From Pseudognaphalium luteoalbum (taxonomy: Eukaryota > Streptophyta > Magnoliopsida > Asterales > Asteraceae): 64,000 nt of DNA. Both the position numbers and the translations under genes were made by a program. The DNA is taken from contig OY730198.1 of assembly GCA_963422505.1 (NCBI GenBank), positions 20,881,266 through 20,945,265 of the forward strand, read 5' to 3'. Positions 1 through 9,619 of this stretch are shown in pieces. The notes under the pieces were generated by a model. It made no database searches, was not told the DNA's origin, and saw only the letters and a list, made by a program, of their open reading frames with translations. Numbering within the stretch: the stretch's first letter is position 1; every line of letters starts with the position of its first letter.

Positions 1-38
1 CGATTAACAAGTTTTAAGTTGTTGTGTTGAATACAGAT

Positions 39-1270
39 ATGACAGATAACGAGCAACCGACCACCAACCCTAATAATGCCTCACGGATCGATGTTCCTCC
101 TTCAGATATTCATAATGAGAGACCTGATCATGAGGGTACTTCTATTCCTGCTCGCGAAGAATCGAATAGAGATGATTATCTTTTTCAGTTAGAAGATGAG
201 GTGATTAATCTCAGAGAATTTAAAAGACAGGCTGAAACTGCATCATCTCAGCAACGTTCTCAGCAACAAATACCTGTGTTTGGTAACATTCCTTCCTTTC
301 AGTTAAATAAACAATGTTCAATCATAACGTTCATGACAAGTAAACCACCAGAGTTTAGAGGTAGTACAAATCCATCGGTAACCTTAAATTGGTTAAGAGA
401 TATGGAGCGAAAATTTGATGTTACTCGCTGTGAAGAAGAATCCAAAGTGTTCTATGGAATTCAGTGTTCAAAAAATGAAGCTATGGTATGGTGGGACTCG
501 ATTACTGGTCATTTAACTCAACAGCAGAAAGAAGCTATTCGATGGTCTGATTTCCATCAAGCTGTTTGTAACCAGTATTGTTCTGACTTTGATATGGCAC
601 GCATTAGGAGAGAGTTTGTGAATCTTCAATTAACCGATAAGATGACTATTGATGAGTTAATCACACAGTTTTCGGAGAAACTACGATTTGGTAGTGGGTT
701 CCCGATGAGAAAACCAGAATAGAGCAGTTTGTGGAAACCTTACCTCATAATTATCGTACTACAGTGAGGTTAGCAAGTAATCTATCCCAAGCGTTTACTC
801 TTGCATGTTCGGTTAAGAGTGACATTAGAGGTTTCCGAGAATCTCAAGGTAGAAGTACTTCTTCTTCATTTCCAATAGCTAGAACAAATTCTTTGGGAAA
901 AGTAAAGTCAAGGTGGCAGGGTAATCGTCAAGGTCAAAGATTTAGTAATAAAAGTGGTTCATCAGGAAGTTCTAACTGGTGTATTACTTGTCAATCCAAA
1001 CATACGGGTCCATGTACAATTCAGACGAATAAATGTGTTAAATGTGGTGAATTGGGTCATAAGTTTAAGAATTGTAAGTTTCCTAACTATGTATGTTGGA
1101 ATTGTAAGAAAGAAGGGCATCGTGTTGGGCAGTGTCCTGAGGCAGGAAAGCAGGGTTCGGTCTCGGTCGGGAGTTCGTCATCTTCCTGTCAAAAGCGGAA
1201 GAATCCTCCGCCAGCGACGAGTAGGGCTTTTCAGATGACAATCGATGAGGCTGTCCACACAGATGACGTG
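39..1270 (+). pseudogene. gag: Tk1 gag (capsid and nucleocapsid), frameshifted
   Basis: Structural protein that would form the cytoplasmic particle and package element RNA. ATG at 39-41 opens a frame that runs to a stop at 720-722. The capsid region (residues about 95-225, with a retrotransposon-gag pattern of MVWWDSITGHL and FVNLQLTDKMTIDEL) breaks near 700; the reading resumes in another frame at about 731 with VETLPHNYRT. Two zinc knuckles follow: CVKCGELGHKFKNC and CWNCKKEGHRVGQC, both intact CCHC. The frame then runs into the protease. The break is a single small indel that would truncate the protein before nucleocapsid. Family call is secure; function in this copy is not expected. Confidence 0.85.
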
Positions 1271-1289
1271 ATTACTGGTACTTTTCTTA

Positions 1290-1900
1290 TAAACTCTGTA
1301 TCAGCTCCTGTTTTATTTGATTCTGGAGCAAATTGTTCTTTTATATCTGTGTGTTTTTGTGATAAGTTGAAACTGATCCCTACTGTGATAACTAAGCCCT
1401 TAGAAGTAGAGATTGTTAGTGGTAAGTTAGTTCCTTTTACCACCTCGGTGCCTGGAGCTAATATTCTGATAGATGGTTAGACTTTTCCAATTTCATTTCT
1501 ATTGATGCCGATTCCAAGTTTTGATGTGATTATTGGCATGGATTGGTTAAGTCAGTTTAAAACAAGTATAGATTGCCACCATAAGCTGGTTAGAATCCCA
1601 ATCTCTGAAGAGTCATATGTTGTGGCTCGAGGAGAACGGGATAGTGGGTGTATTTCTCTGATTTCCATGATGAAAGCTAGAAAGTCATTGTCTAAAGGCT
1701 GTGAGACTTATCTAGCTTATGTTATTGATGCCAAACTTGAAAAGAAATCTATTTTGAAGGTTCCAGTTGTCTCTGAATATCCAGAGGTATTTCCCGATGA
1801 TTTATCAGGTTTACCACCGGTTAGGGAAGTTGAATATCAGATTGATCTCATTCCTGGTTCCTCGTCTATAGCTAAAACTCCCTAAAGATTAGCTCCATCT
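1290..1900 (+). pseudogene. pro: Tk1 aspartic protease and linker
   Basis: Retropepsin-like protease that would mature the Gag-Pol polyprotein. The active-site motif LFDSGANCSFIS lies at about 1315-1350 (catalytic D-S-G). An in-frame TAG at 1478-1480 interrupts the domain before the second conserved block (FDVIIGMDWLSQF, about 1520-1560), and another in-frame stop at 1883-1885 separates it from reverse transcriptase. The segment EYPEVFPDDLSGLPPVREVE just before that stop is the usual lead-in to chromovirus reverse transcriptase. Same frame on both sides of each stop, so these are point nonsense changes rather than indels. Confidence 0.85.
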
Positions 1901-2615
1901 GAAATGCGTGAAATGATGAATCAGATTCAGGAGTTATTGGATAGAGGTTTTATTAGACCTAGTTTTTCTTCTTGGGGTGCACCGGTTTTATTTGGTAAAA
2001 AGAAAGATGGGTCATTCAGAATGTGCATTGATTATCGAAAGTTAAACAAAAGAACAGTTAAGAATAAATTTCCTCTGCCTCGAATAGACGATTTTTTTGA
2101 TCAGTTGCAGGGATCTTCTATATATTCTAAAATTGATTTGAGGTCGGGTTACCATCAGGTTCGTGTTCGTGAACAAGATATTCCAAAGACTGATTTTTGT
2201 ACCAGGTATGGTCATTATGAATTCCTGGTGATGCCTTTTGGATTAACAAATGCTCCAGCGGTCTTTATGGATTTAATGAACCGGGTATGTCGACCATTTC
2301 TAGATAAGTTTGTAATCGTTTTCATTGATGATATTCTTGTGTATTCTAAGTCCGAATCAGAACATGCCATGCATTTGAGATTAGTTCTTGATAAACTTAA
2401 AAAGAGAACAGTTATATGCAAAATTTTCCAAATGTGAATTCTGGATTCGGGAAGTTCAGTTTTTGGGTCACATCATTTGTAATGATGGGGTTAAAGTTGA
2501 TCCTTCTAAAGTTGAAGCAGTAATGAATTGGAAAACACCAAAGAACGCTTCTAAAATTAACAGTTTTCTGGGTTTGGCAGGTTATTATCGAAAGTTTATT
2601 AAAGACTTTTCTAAA
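1901..2615 (+). pseudogene. pol: Tk1 reverse transcriptase
   Basis: RNA-dependent DNA polymerase domain. Visible motifs in order: SSWGAPVLFGKKKDGSFRMC, DYRKLN, KIDLRSGYHQVRV, PFGLTNAPAVF, and the catalytic FIDDILVYS (two Asp of the active site, about 2320-2345). The frame is lost at a short A run near 2398-2404, where KLKREQLYAKFSKCEFW continues in a different frame. The thumb region (FLGHIICNDGVKVDPSKVEA) is recognisable up to the edge of the tandem duplication. All catalytic residues seen are conserved; only the frameshift and nearby stops break it. Confidence 0.88.
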
Positions 2616-3311
2616 ATTGCTAGCCCATTGACTAAATTAACCCGCAATAATGAAAAGTTTTAGTGGAATAATCAACAAGAACATGCCTTTCAGACTCTGA
2701 GACAATTGTTATGTCAAGCTCCAGTGTTAACATTACCGAATGGGTCTGAAGATTTTATTGTATATTGTGATGCATCTTACTCTGGTTTGGGTTGTGTTCT
2801 TATGCAAAGAGACAGAGTTATTGCTTATGCTTCTCGTCAATTAAAACCACAGGAAAAGAAATACCCAACACATGATTTAGAATTGGCAGTTTTTGTGTTT
2901 GTTTTGAAAATCTGGAGACACTATCTATATGGTACTAAATGTATTGTTTGTACTGATCATAAAAGTCTTCAGTATGTGTTTTCACAGAAAGAACTGAATA
3001 TGCGTCAAAGGCGATGGTTATAATTAATCAAAGATTATGATTGTGAAATACGTTACCATCCAGGAAAGGCAAATGTAGTTGCAGACGCTTTGAGCAGAAA
3101 AGGTACTTCTGACCGAGTTTATTTTCTGTGAATTGATGTTTCTTCTGACTTGGTGGATCAAATTAAAGTTGCACAATTAGGAGCTTTGTTGGACTATAAT
3201 CTTAAGTCAAAAATTATGTTGAAAAGAAAAGACTTATTGGTTGACGATTCTAGAGGATTAAAGACTTTTCAGTCTCGTGTTTGGATTCCTCTTATTGGTG
3301 GTATTTGAGAT
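2616..3311 (+). pseudogene. Tk1 RNase H, copy 1
   Basis: RNase H domain that would remove the RNA strand of the RNA:DNA hybrid. Motifs: FIVYCDASYSGLGCVLMQ (first catalytic Asp), KYPTHDLELAVFVF (Glu), CTDHKSLQYVF (Asp), and the tail RYHPGKANVVADALSR. In-frame stops at 2661-2663, 3021-3023, 3129-3131 and 3306-3308 break the reading, always within one frame. The third and fourth catalytic blocks fall on either side of the 3021 stop. Confidence 0.88.
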
Positions 3312-4241
3312 ATGATTTTGACTGAAGCCCATAAGTCACGTTTATCGGTTCATCCAGGCAGTACTCGAATGTATAATGACTTGAAACCTTTGTACTGGTG
3401 GCCCACAATGAAAACTGATATTGCAAAGTTTGTTGGTAATTATCTTATATGTGCTCAAGTTAAAGCTGAACACCAAAAGCCATATGGGTCGTTGAAACAG
3501 TTAGAGATTCCAGAGTGGAAATGGGAACATTTAACCATGGATTTTGTGACTAATATTCCACATACATCTCTAGGTAACTACATGATTTGGGTTATTGTTG
3601 ACCGATTGACTAAAAGTGCTCATTTTCTAACTGCAAGTGAAACAGCATCTTTGACTAAACTTGCTCAGTTGTACATTAATGAAATTGTCTCGAGACATGG
3701 TATTCCATTATCGATTGTATCAGATAGGGATTCTCATTTTATTTCTCACTTCTGGCAGAGTCTACAACAAGAGTTGGGTACACGTGTTAATCTCAGTACA
3801 GCTTATCATCCTCAGACCGACGGTCAGTTAGAACGTACTATTCAGACACTTGAGGATATGTTGAGAGCTTGTATCTTGGAATATGGAGGTTTTTGGGATT
3901 CTCACCTTCCATTGGTGGAATTTGCTTATAATAATTCCTATCATTACAGTATTGGTATGCCTCCTTATGAGATGCTGTATGAACGTCGTTGTAGAACACC
4001 TACATGTTGGTTAGAGGCTAGAGAGAAACAGTTTGCTGGGCCTGATATTGTTCAGATAACAGCGGATAAAGTGGCAATTGCATGTGAGAAATTGAAAGCT
4101 GCACGTGATAGACAGAAACCGTATGCAGACCCACGTAGGCGATCGGTTACATTTTCCGAGGGTGAGTTAGTTTATCTTAAAGTTTCACCGTGGAAAGGCG
4201 TTATTAGATTTGGAAAGCGAGGAAAATTGGCACCTAGATAC
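3312..4241 (+). pseudogene. Tk1 integrase, copy 1 (truncated at C terminus)
   Basis: DDE integrase. The N-terminal HHCC region reads HPGSTRMYNDLKPLYWWP then NYLICAQVK, where the first zinc Cys appears to be Tyr. The core has D in MDFVTN, D in IVSDRDSHF and E in TDGQLERTIQTLED, so the DDE triad is present. After GKLAPRYI the frame passes through the duplication junction at 4241/4242 back into RNase H lead-in sequence and stops at 4287-4289, so this copy lacks the GPF and chromodomain segments. Confidence 0.88.
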
Positions 4242-4937
4242 ATTGCTAGCCCATTGACTAAATTAACCCGCAATAATGAAAAGTTTTAGTGGAATAATCA
4301 ACAAGAACATGCCTTTCAGACTCTGAGACAATTGTTATGTCAAGCTCCAGTGTTAACATTACCGAATGGGTCTGAAGATTTTATTGTATATTGTGATGCA
4401 TCTTACTCTGGTTTGGGTTGTGTTCTTATGCAAAGAGACAGAGTTATTGCTTATGCTTCTCGTCAATTAAAACCACAGGAAAAGAAATACCCAACACATG
4501 ATTTAGAATTGGCAGTTTTTGTGTTTGTTTTGAAAATCTGGAGACACTATCTATATGGTACTAAATGTATTGTTTGTACTGATCATAAAAGTCTTCAGTA
4601 TGTGTTTTCACAGAAAGAACTGAATATGCGTCAAAGGCGATGGTTATAATTAATCAAAGATTATGATTGTGAAATACGTTACCATCCAGGAAAGGCAAAT
4701 GTAGTTGCAGACGCTTTGAGCAGAAAAGGTACTTCTGACCGAGTTTATTTTCTGTGAATTGATGTTTCTTCTGACTTGGTGGATCAAATTAAAGTTGCAC
4801 AATTAGGAGCTTTGTTGGACTATAATCTTAAGTCAAAAATTATGTTGAAAAGAAAAGACTTATTGGTTGACGATTCTAGAGGATTAAAGACTTTTCAGTC
4901 TCGTGTTTGGATTCCTCTTATTGGTGGTATTTGAGAT
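4242..4937 (+). pseudogene. Tk1 RNase H, copy 2
   Basis: Duplicate of the RNase H segment at 2616-3311 with the same catalytic blocks and the same in-frame stops displaced by 1626 bp (4287-4289, 4647-4649, 4755-4757, 4932-4934). No amino acid difference from copy 1 is apparent in the open part (4332-4649). Confidence 0.88.
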
Positions 4938-5867
4938 ATGATTTTGACTGAAGCCCATAAGTCACGTTTATCGGTTCATCCAGGCAGTACTCGAATGTAT
5001 AATGACTTGAAACCTTTGTACTGGTGGCCCACAATGAAAACTGATATTGCAAAGTTTGTTGGTAATTATCTTATATGTGCTCAAGTTAAAGCTGAACACC
5101 AAAAGCCATATGGGTCGTTGAAACAGTTAGAGATTCCAGAGTGGAAATGGGAACATTTAACCATGGATTTTGTGACTAATCATCCACATACATCTCTAGG
5201 TAACTACATGATTTGGGTTATTGTTGACCGATTGACTAAAAGTGCTCATTTTCTAACTGCAAGTGAAACAGCATCTTTGACTAAACTTGCTCAGTTGTAC
5301 ATTAATGAAATTGTCTCGAGACATGGTATTCCATTATCGATTGTATCAGATAGGGATTCTCATTTTATTTCTCACTTCTGGCAGAGTCTACAACAAGAGT
5401 TGGGTACACGTGTTAATCTCAGTACAGCTTATCATCCTCAGACCGACGGTCAGTTAGAACGTACTATTCAGACACTTGAGGATATGTTGAGAGCTTGTAT
5501 CTTGGAATATGGAGGTTCTTGGGATTCTCACCTTCCATTGGTGGAATTTGCTTATAATAATTCCTATCATTACAGTATTGGTATGCCTCCTTATGAGATG
5601 CTGTATGAACGTCGTTGTAGAACACCTACATGTTGGTTAGAGGCTAGAGAGAAACAGTTTGCTGGGCCTGATATTGTTCAGATAACAGCGGATAAAGTGG
5701 CAATTGCATGTGAGAAATTGAAAGCTGCACGTGATAGACAGAAACCGTATGCAGACCCACGTAGGCGATCGGTTACATTTTCCGAGGGTGAGTTAGTTTA
5801 TCTTAAAGTTTCACCGTGGAAAGGCGTTATTAGATTTGGAAAGCGAGGAAAATTGGCACCTAGATAC
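4242..5867 (+). repeat. Tandem duplication copy 2 (1626 bp)
   Basis: Second copy, offset exactly 1626 bp from copy 1. I see three base differences in the coding parts I compared: 3555/5181 and 3556/5182 (one codon, ATT to CAT, Ile to His) and 3892/5518 (TTT to TCT, Phe to Ser). The nonsense codons inside the unit are shared by both copies. Only this copy continues into the integrase C terminus and chromodomain after 5867. Confidence 0.95.
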
Positions 5868-6212
5868 ATTGGCCCTTTCAGAATTCGGGAGGTGGTTAAT
5901 GATCAATCAGTCTCATTGGATCTTCCTCCTGAGCTTGATGGTATTCATGACACGTTTAATATCTGTTATTTGAGAAAGTGTAATGTCGAGGATCAATCAC
6001 AAATTCTTCCATTGCATGACTTGAAAGTCGATCAGAATCAGAAATTAGTTGAAGAACCGATTAAAATTCTTGATAGAAAAGTTACTAAACTTAGAAAGAA
6101 ACAGATACCAATGGTGTTAGTTAAATGGAGACACAGTTTAGGTTCCAATTTAACCTGGGAGACCGAGGAGTCTATGAAATCCAAATATCCTGGATTGTAT
6201 GATCGAGTTTAG
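4938..6212 (+). pseudogene. Tk1 integrase copy 2 with chromodomain-like tail
   Basis: Uninterrupted 424-codon stretch, the longest open piece of Tk1. Contains the zinc region (again with Tyr at the first Cys, NYLICAQ), the DDE core (MDFVTN, SDRDSHF, GQLERTIQTLED), the GPFRIREVVNDQSVSLDLP segment near residues 313-330, and a C-terminal chromodomain-like module around residues 370-420 (EEPIKILDRKVTKLR, VLVKWRHSLGSNLTWETEE). In chromoviruses this module is thought to steer integration to particular chromatin. It ends at 6210-6212, 21 bp upstream of the polypurine tract. No start codon context of its own: it is a fragment of Pol. Confidence 0.9.
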
Positions 6213-6233
6213 ATTTCGAGGATGAAATCTCCT

Positions 6234-6246
6234 AAAGGAGGGGAGA
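6234..6246 (+). promoter_or_regulatory. Tk1 polypurine tract
   Basis: Purine run AAAGGAGGGGAGA immediately upstream of the 3' LTR start, the expected plus-strand primer for reverse transcription. Confidence 0.85.
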
Positions 6247-6248
6247 TT

Positions 6249-8322
6249 TGTAACATCCTCTCGTTGGGTCTGGTAATTCTCTATTGTAATCGATTATTTA
6301 ATTAATTTAGAAATTACTTGGTATTATTTGTTTATTGAGAAACTTAGGTAAATAGGTCTTAGGACTTATTGTGAATAGTAAATTGTTACTTGTTTTAATT
6401 TACTATGGTCGACAGTACCATAAAATAAGTTTCTCGCAATTGATATTTAGGTTCCAGACAATAGTTTTAGAACGGGTAAAAAATACCCAACTAATTAAAG
6501 TTAGTAATATGGGGAGGCCGACTCGATTGTATCATTTCCCCAAATTAACAAGTTTCTCATATCAACCTAAACCATACTCCCTATTCACTAAGAACTTCAA
6601 ATCAAAATCCTTGAAACTAAAATTGGAGCTGAAATTGATTAAAGTTTCATTGTCATCATCATCATCTTCCTTACTTCATCAAAATCAAAGTGTAAGTTTA
6701 AGTGGTTTCTTGAATTTATGTTTATAAATCGGTTAGATGATGTTAAAATTGATATATGATGATTGATTGATGATATTGAAGCTAGTAAATTAAATTGTAA
6801 TAGCTTGAATGTAAAGATTGTTGATTGTTCTTGAGTTTTCACAATTAACATCATAGTTAGGGTTAGAAAATGAGTATTTGATGGTTGACACATAAATTGA
6901 TGTTTGTTGTTGTGGTAGATGATATATGATTATATATGATATCCCTTTGATGCTAGAAACATTGCTTGAGTGAGTTAGTAGTTGAAAGTTAGGAATTGGT
7001 AAGTTTGGTTCGTACAGGTTTAAGGTTCTGCTGCTGCTGCTGCTGTACTCGGCGGCTTGATGAGCCAAGCCGGCGGCTTCTTTGTGAAACTAGGGAGCCG
7101 GCGGGTAGAACACCCAAGCCGGCGGCTTGACCCTTTGGACCGGCGGGTTAACCACCCTACCCGGCTGTTGCTAGAGACCTTAAAACGCATCTTTTTGCTG
7201 GTTTCTCAAAATACCTTGTACCCGGCGGCTTGGGGGTGTGACCCGGCGGCTGGGGAGGTGAAGCCGGCGGGTAAAGGACCCTAGCCGGCGGCTTTATTGG
7301 CCAGACCAACATCCCTTTTTAACTAATGATTTTAAGGTTATTGTATTGTACCATGATGTGATATTGGTAGAACATAATCAGTACATAATAATAACAATGA
7401 TGTGATTGTAAATACTTGATTAGGAACTTGTAGTTGTGAAGTGTATTATATTAACTTCCAAGTGATGTGAATTGATGTAAGTTATGTATTGATAATTCTG
7501 ATTACCAACTTATATTTGATTGTTGATTCTCAGATCCTCCAAAAGAAAAGTGATACTTGGATTCTGAGTTTGTGAAGACAAAGGTATCGGTGAGTGGATT
7601 TAGAACTCACCCTTCGATTTAGTTGTAACTGTTTGGTTGCAACAAGTATACGTAAATTGATTATAAGATTGTTAATCTGTGATATTGATTATGAATCTAC
7701 GTGATATGTGAATCTATGTGTATCAGTTTATTGAAGTCAACGTGTAGTTGGACTTTTGGTTATTATGTGAATTACACAGGTTTTGATTCATTTGTTGTGT
7801 TTGAGACCTGTGTATGAGTTTAATGACCAATAGTTATTGGTCTATTCTGTATTGGCCATACAGATTGACGTTAAGTGTTCTTTGGGAATCCCCGGGTATT
7901 ATGATATCCCAAGAGCCATCGATCCTCATTGAAAAAGAATGTGTTTACGATTATTTGTTGTAAGCAGATTGTTATGCTAAGTTGAATTGTGTGTGATAAA
8001 TCTATTCACTTAGCTTTGTGCTAATCCCTCCATTTACTTCCTGCAAGATATGTTTTGATTAATAGTGGGTGCAGGAGGTGAATAGTTGTTCAATGAATGT
8101 TTGACTGCGTTTGAAGACTCTGATATGGTTTTGTAATAAACCTTGTTTTGTAAAATATAATACCCCGGTTTAAGTATTTGTTAAACAGTTTTAATTAGGT
8201 GTGATCTAAATATGTAAACTCTTTATGTACATTATTCAATATAGAGTAATGAAATGTATTTTGTAATATACGCTTCCGAGTAAAATAATATAATATTGTT
8301 GACCAGAATGAGGGGTGTTACA
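6249..8322 (+). repeat. Tk1 3' LTR (2074 bp)
   Basis: Starts TGTAACATCC two bases after the polypurine tract and ends GGGTGTTACA, giving TGTAACA/TGTTACA inverted ends. The same start and general sequence recur at 30311-32393. It contains a CCGGCGG-rich block (7049-7292) described separately. The minus and plus reading frames seen inside it are not coding. The matching 5' LTR is outside the window, so a target-site duplication cannot be checked. Confidence 0.88.
7049..7292 (+). repeat. CCGGCGG motif array in the Tk1 LTR
   Basis: About ten copies of a CCGGCGGCTT / CCGGCGGGTT type motif, spaced roughly 20-27 bp except for one gap of about 60 bp. It is GC-rich in an otherwise AT-rich LTR. The solo LTR at 30311-32393 has the same motif four times near 31150-31235. 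Confidence 0.85.
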
Positions 8323-9619
8323 CCATAGAACACTGCAACTACTGGAGAGTACTTCTATACCAATTTCTTTCTTTCATTATAAATATACAATATCCACTAT
8401 GCTTATCACTAAGTGTGGGATTCAAACCCAACACACACTGCTAAAAGAATACGTCTGAGATGTTTCAAATCCTAAGTGTGGGATCTTTACCCCAATCAGA
8501 ACTTAGAGTAACATCAAGGACAATGTTCCTTTAAATGTGGGATAGCAGTAGTTACACTATTGTAAAAAGGATAATGGTATACGCTTGATTCTAAACTCGC
8601 TGCTCTTTAGACCATCCTTCTCCAAAAAGTAACTCAAAAATTTAAACAAAATCTTTCAAAATTAAGTTAAAAATATGTTGAAAATGAAAATTTTAGACAA
8701 AGAATGATTTACTTTGGGGAAGAAGGATAAATAAAATACGAATTCCTTTGAAAAACTAGATTAATAATCCTATAAAGAGCATCGAATGACTAGGCACATA
8801 ACAAACCAATTTTCGATTCGTGAGGTATCTTGAGCCATATAAAGCATTCATTTTTAATGCTTCACGTCTTCGATTCTTGAGTGTGCCGATGTATGCATTT
8901 AGAATCAGAACTTGCTCCTGTTATGCATTTTGAATCCGAACTGGTAAGTAAAAAGGAGATCGAATCACATCATTCTTAAACCCATCCGTACACCCAAAAA
9001 GAAATACGTTATCCCTACCATCTCAAAAGCATCCCTCAAACTTCATAGTAATTTCCAAAGATGAAAGAAGAGAAGCTACAAGGATATGACGTCGAAAAAA
9101 ATCAGAAGAAAAGAAAATCAAATGGAGAAAAAAGACTCCTAAGAAAAGTGCGTCAATCCTCCTAAAAATTCTAGCTTTCCTCTTAACAAAAAAAAAAGAA
9201 AAAAAAACCAACGAAAAACCAACACAACCCCCTCTCATATCACCAACACTTCACTCCAAAAACCTTACATTACTCCTCCTAGAATGATTGTGGCTAGATT
9301 GACTTCGCTCTCGCCTAAAAGGTAACGATTTGATTCTCGATTAAGCCTATGACGATAAACGATGCATGACTGGCGTTCTGAGTGATTGATAATATTATAA
9401 TAAGAAACCCTAAACACTTTGAGTGATTGGAGTTACCACCTTGAGAGGATTGCCTAGTCATGTATCCAAGATCAAAGATCAAAAGCATGAATATTTTATT
9501 TTTCCAAAACCCCCACAGTAAAAAGTTCCGCCTTAAAATTTTCATTATCTACTTATCTTTAACCATGCTTGAAATTCGAGTTTGCTTGAGGACAAGCAAA
9601 GTTCTAAGTGTGGGATACT
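8323..9619 (+). other. AthB 3' untranslated internal region
   Basis: No convincing coding frame. AAGTGTGGGAT-type words recur near 8410, 8472, 8537 and 9605, a pattern also seen in the AthA, AthC and AthD 3' regions. The final part, GCTTGAGGACAAGCAAAG then CTAAGTGTGGGATACT (9604-9619), directly precedes the LTR and takes the polypurine-tract position. Confidence 0.6.

Larger units (their letters stand above)
2616..4241 (+). repeat. Tandem duplication copy 1 (1626 bp)
   Basis: First copy of a head-to-tail duplication inside Tk1 pol, covering the end of the RT connection, RNase H and most of integrase. The unit starts at ATTGCTAGCC (2616) and its end abuts a second start at 4242. The 4-bp word ATTG is shared by both breakpoints (ACATTG at the integrase side, AAATTG at the RT side), a microhomology junction. 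The length is exactly 542 codons, so the frame is preserved. Confidence 0.95.
1..8322 (+). mobile_element. Ty3/gypsy chromovirus Tk1 (Tekay/Del-like), 5' end outside window
   Basis: LTR retrotransposon read left to right: gag, protease, reverse transcriptase, RNase H, integrase, chromodomain-like tail, polypurine tract, 3' LTR. The domain order and the chromodomain-like C terminus place it in the chromoviruses; Tekay/Del is my best lineage guess. The 5' LTR and primer site lie left of position 1. The body has at least two frameshifts (near 700 and near 2398) and several in-frame stops, plus a 1626-bp tandem duplication, so it cannot make an intact polyprotein. A solo LTR of the same family is at 30311-32393. 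Confidence 0.9.
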
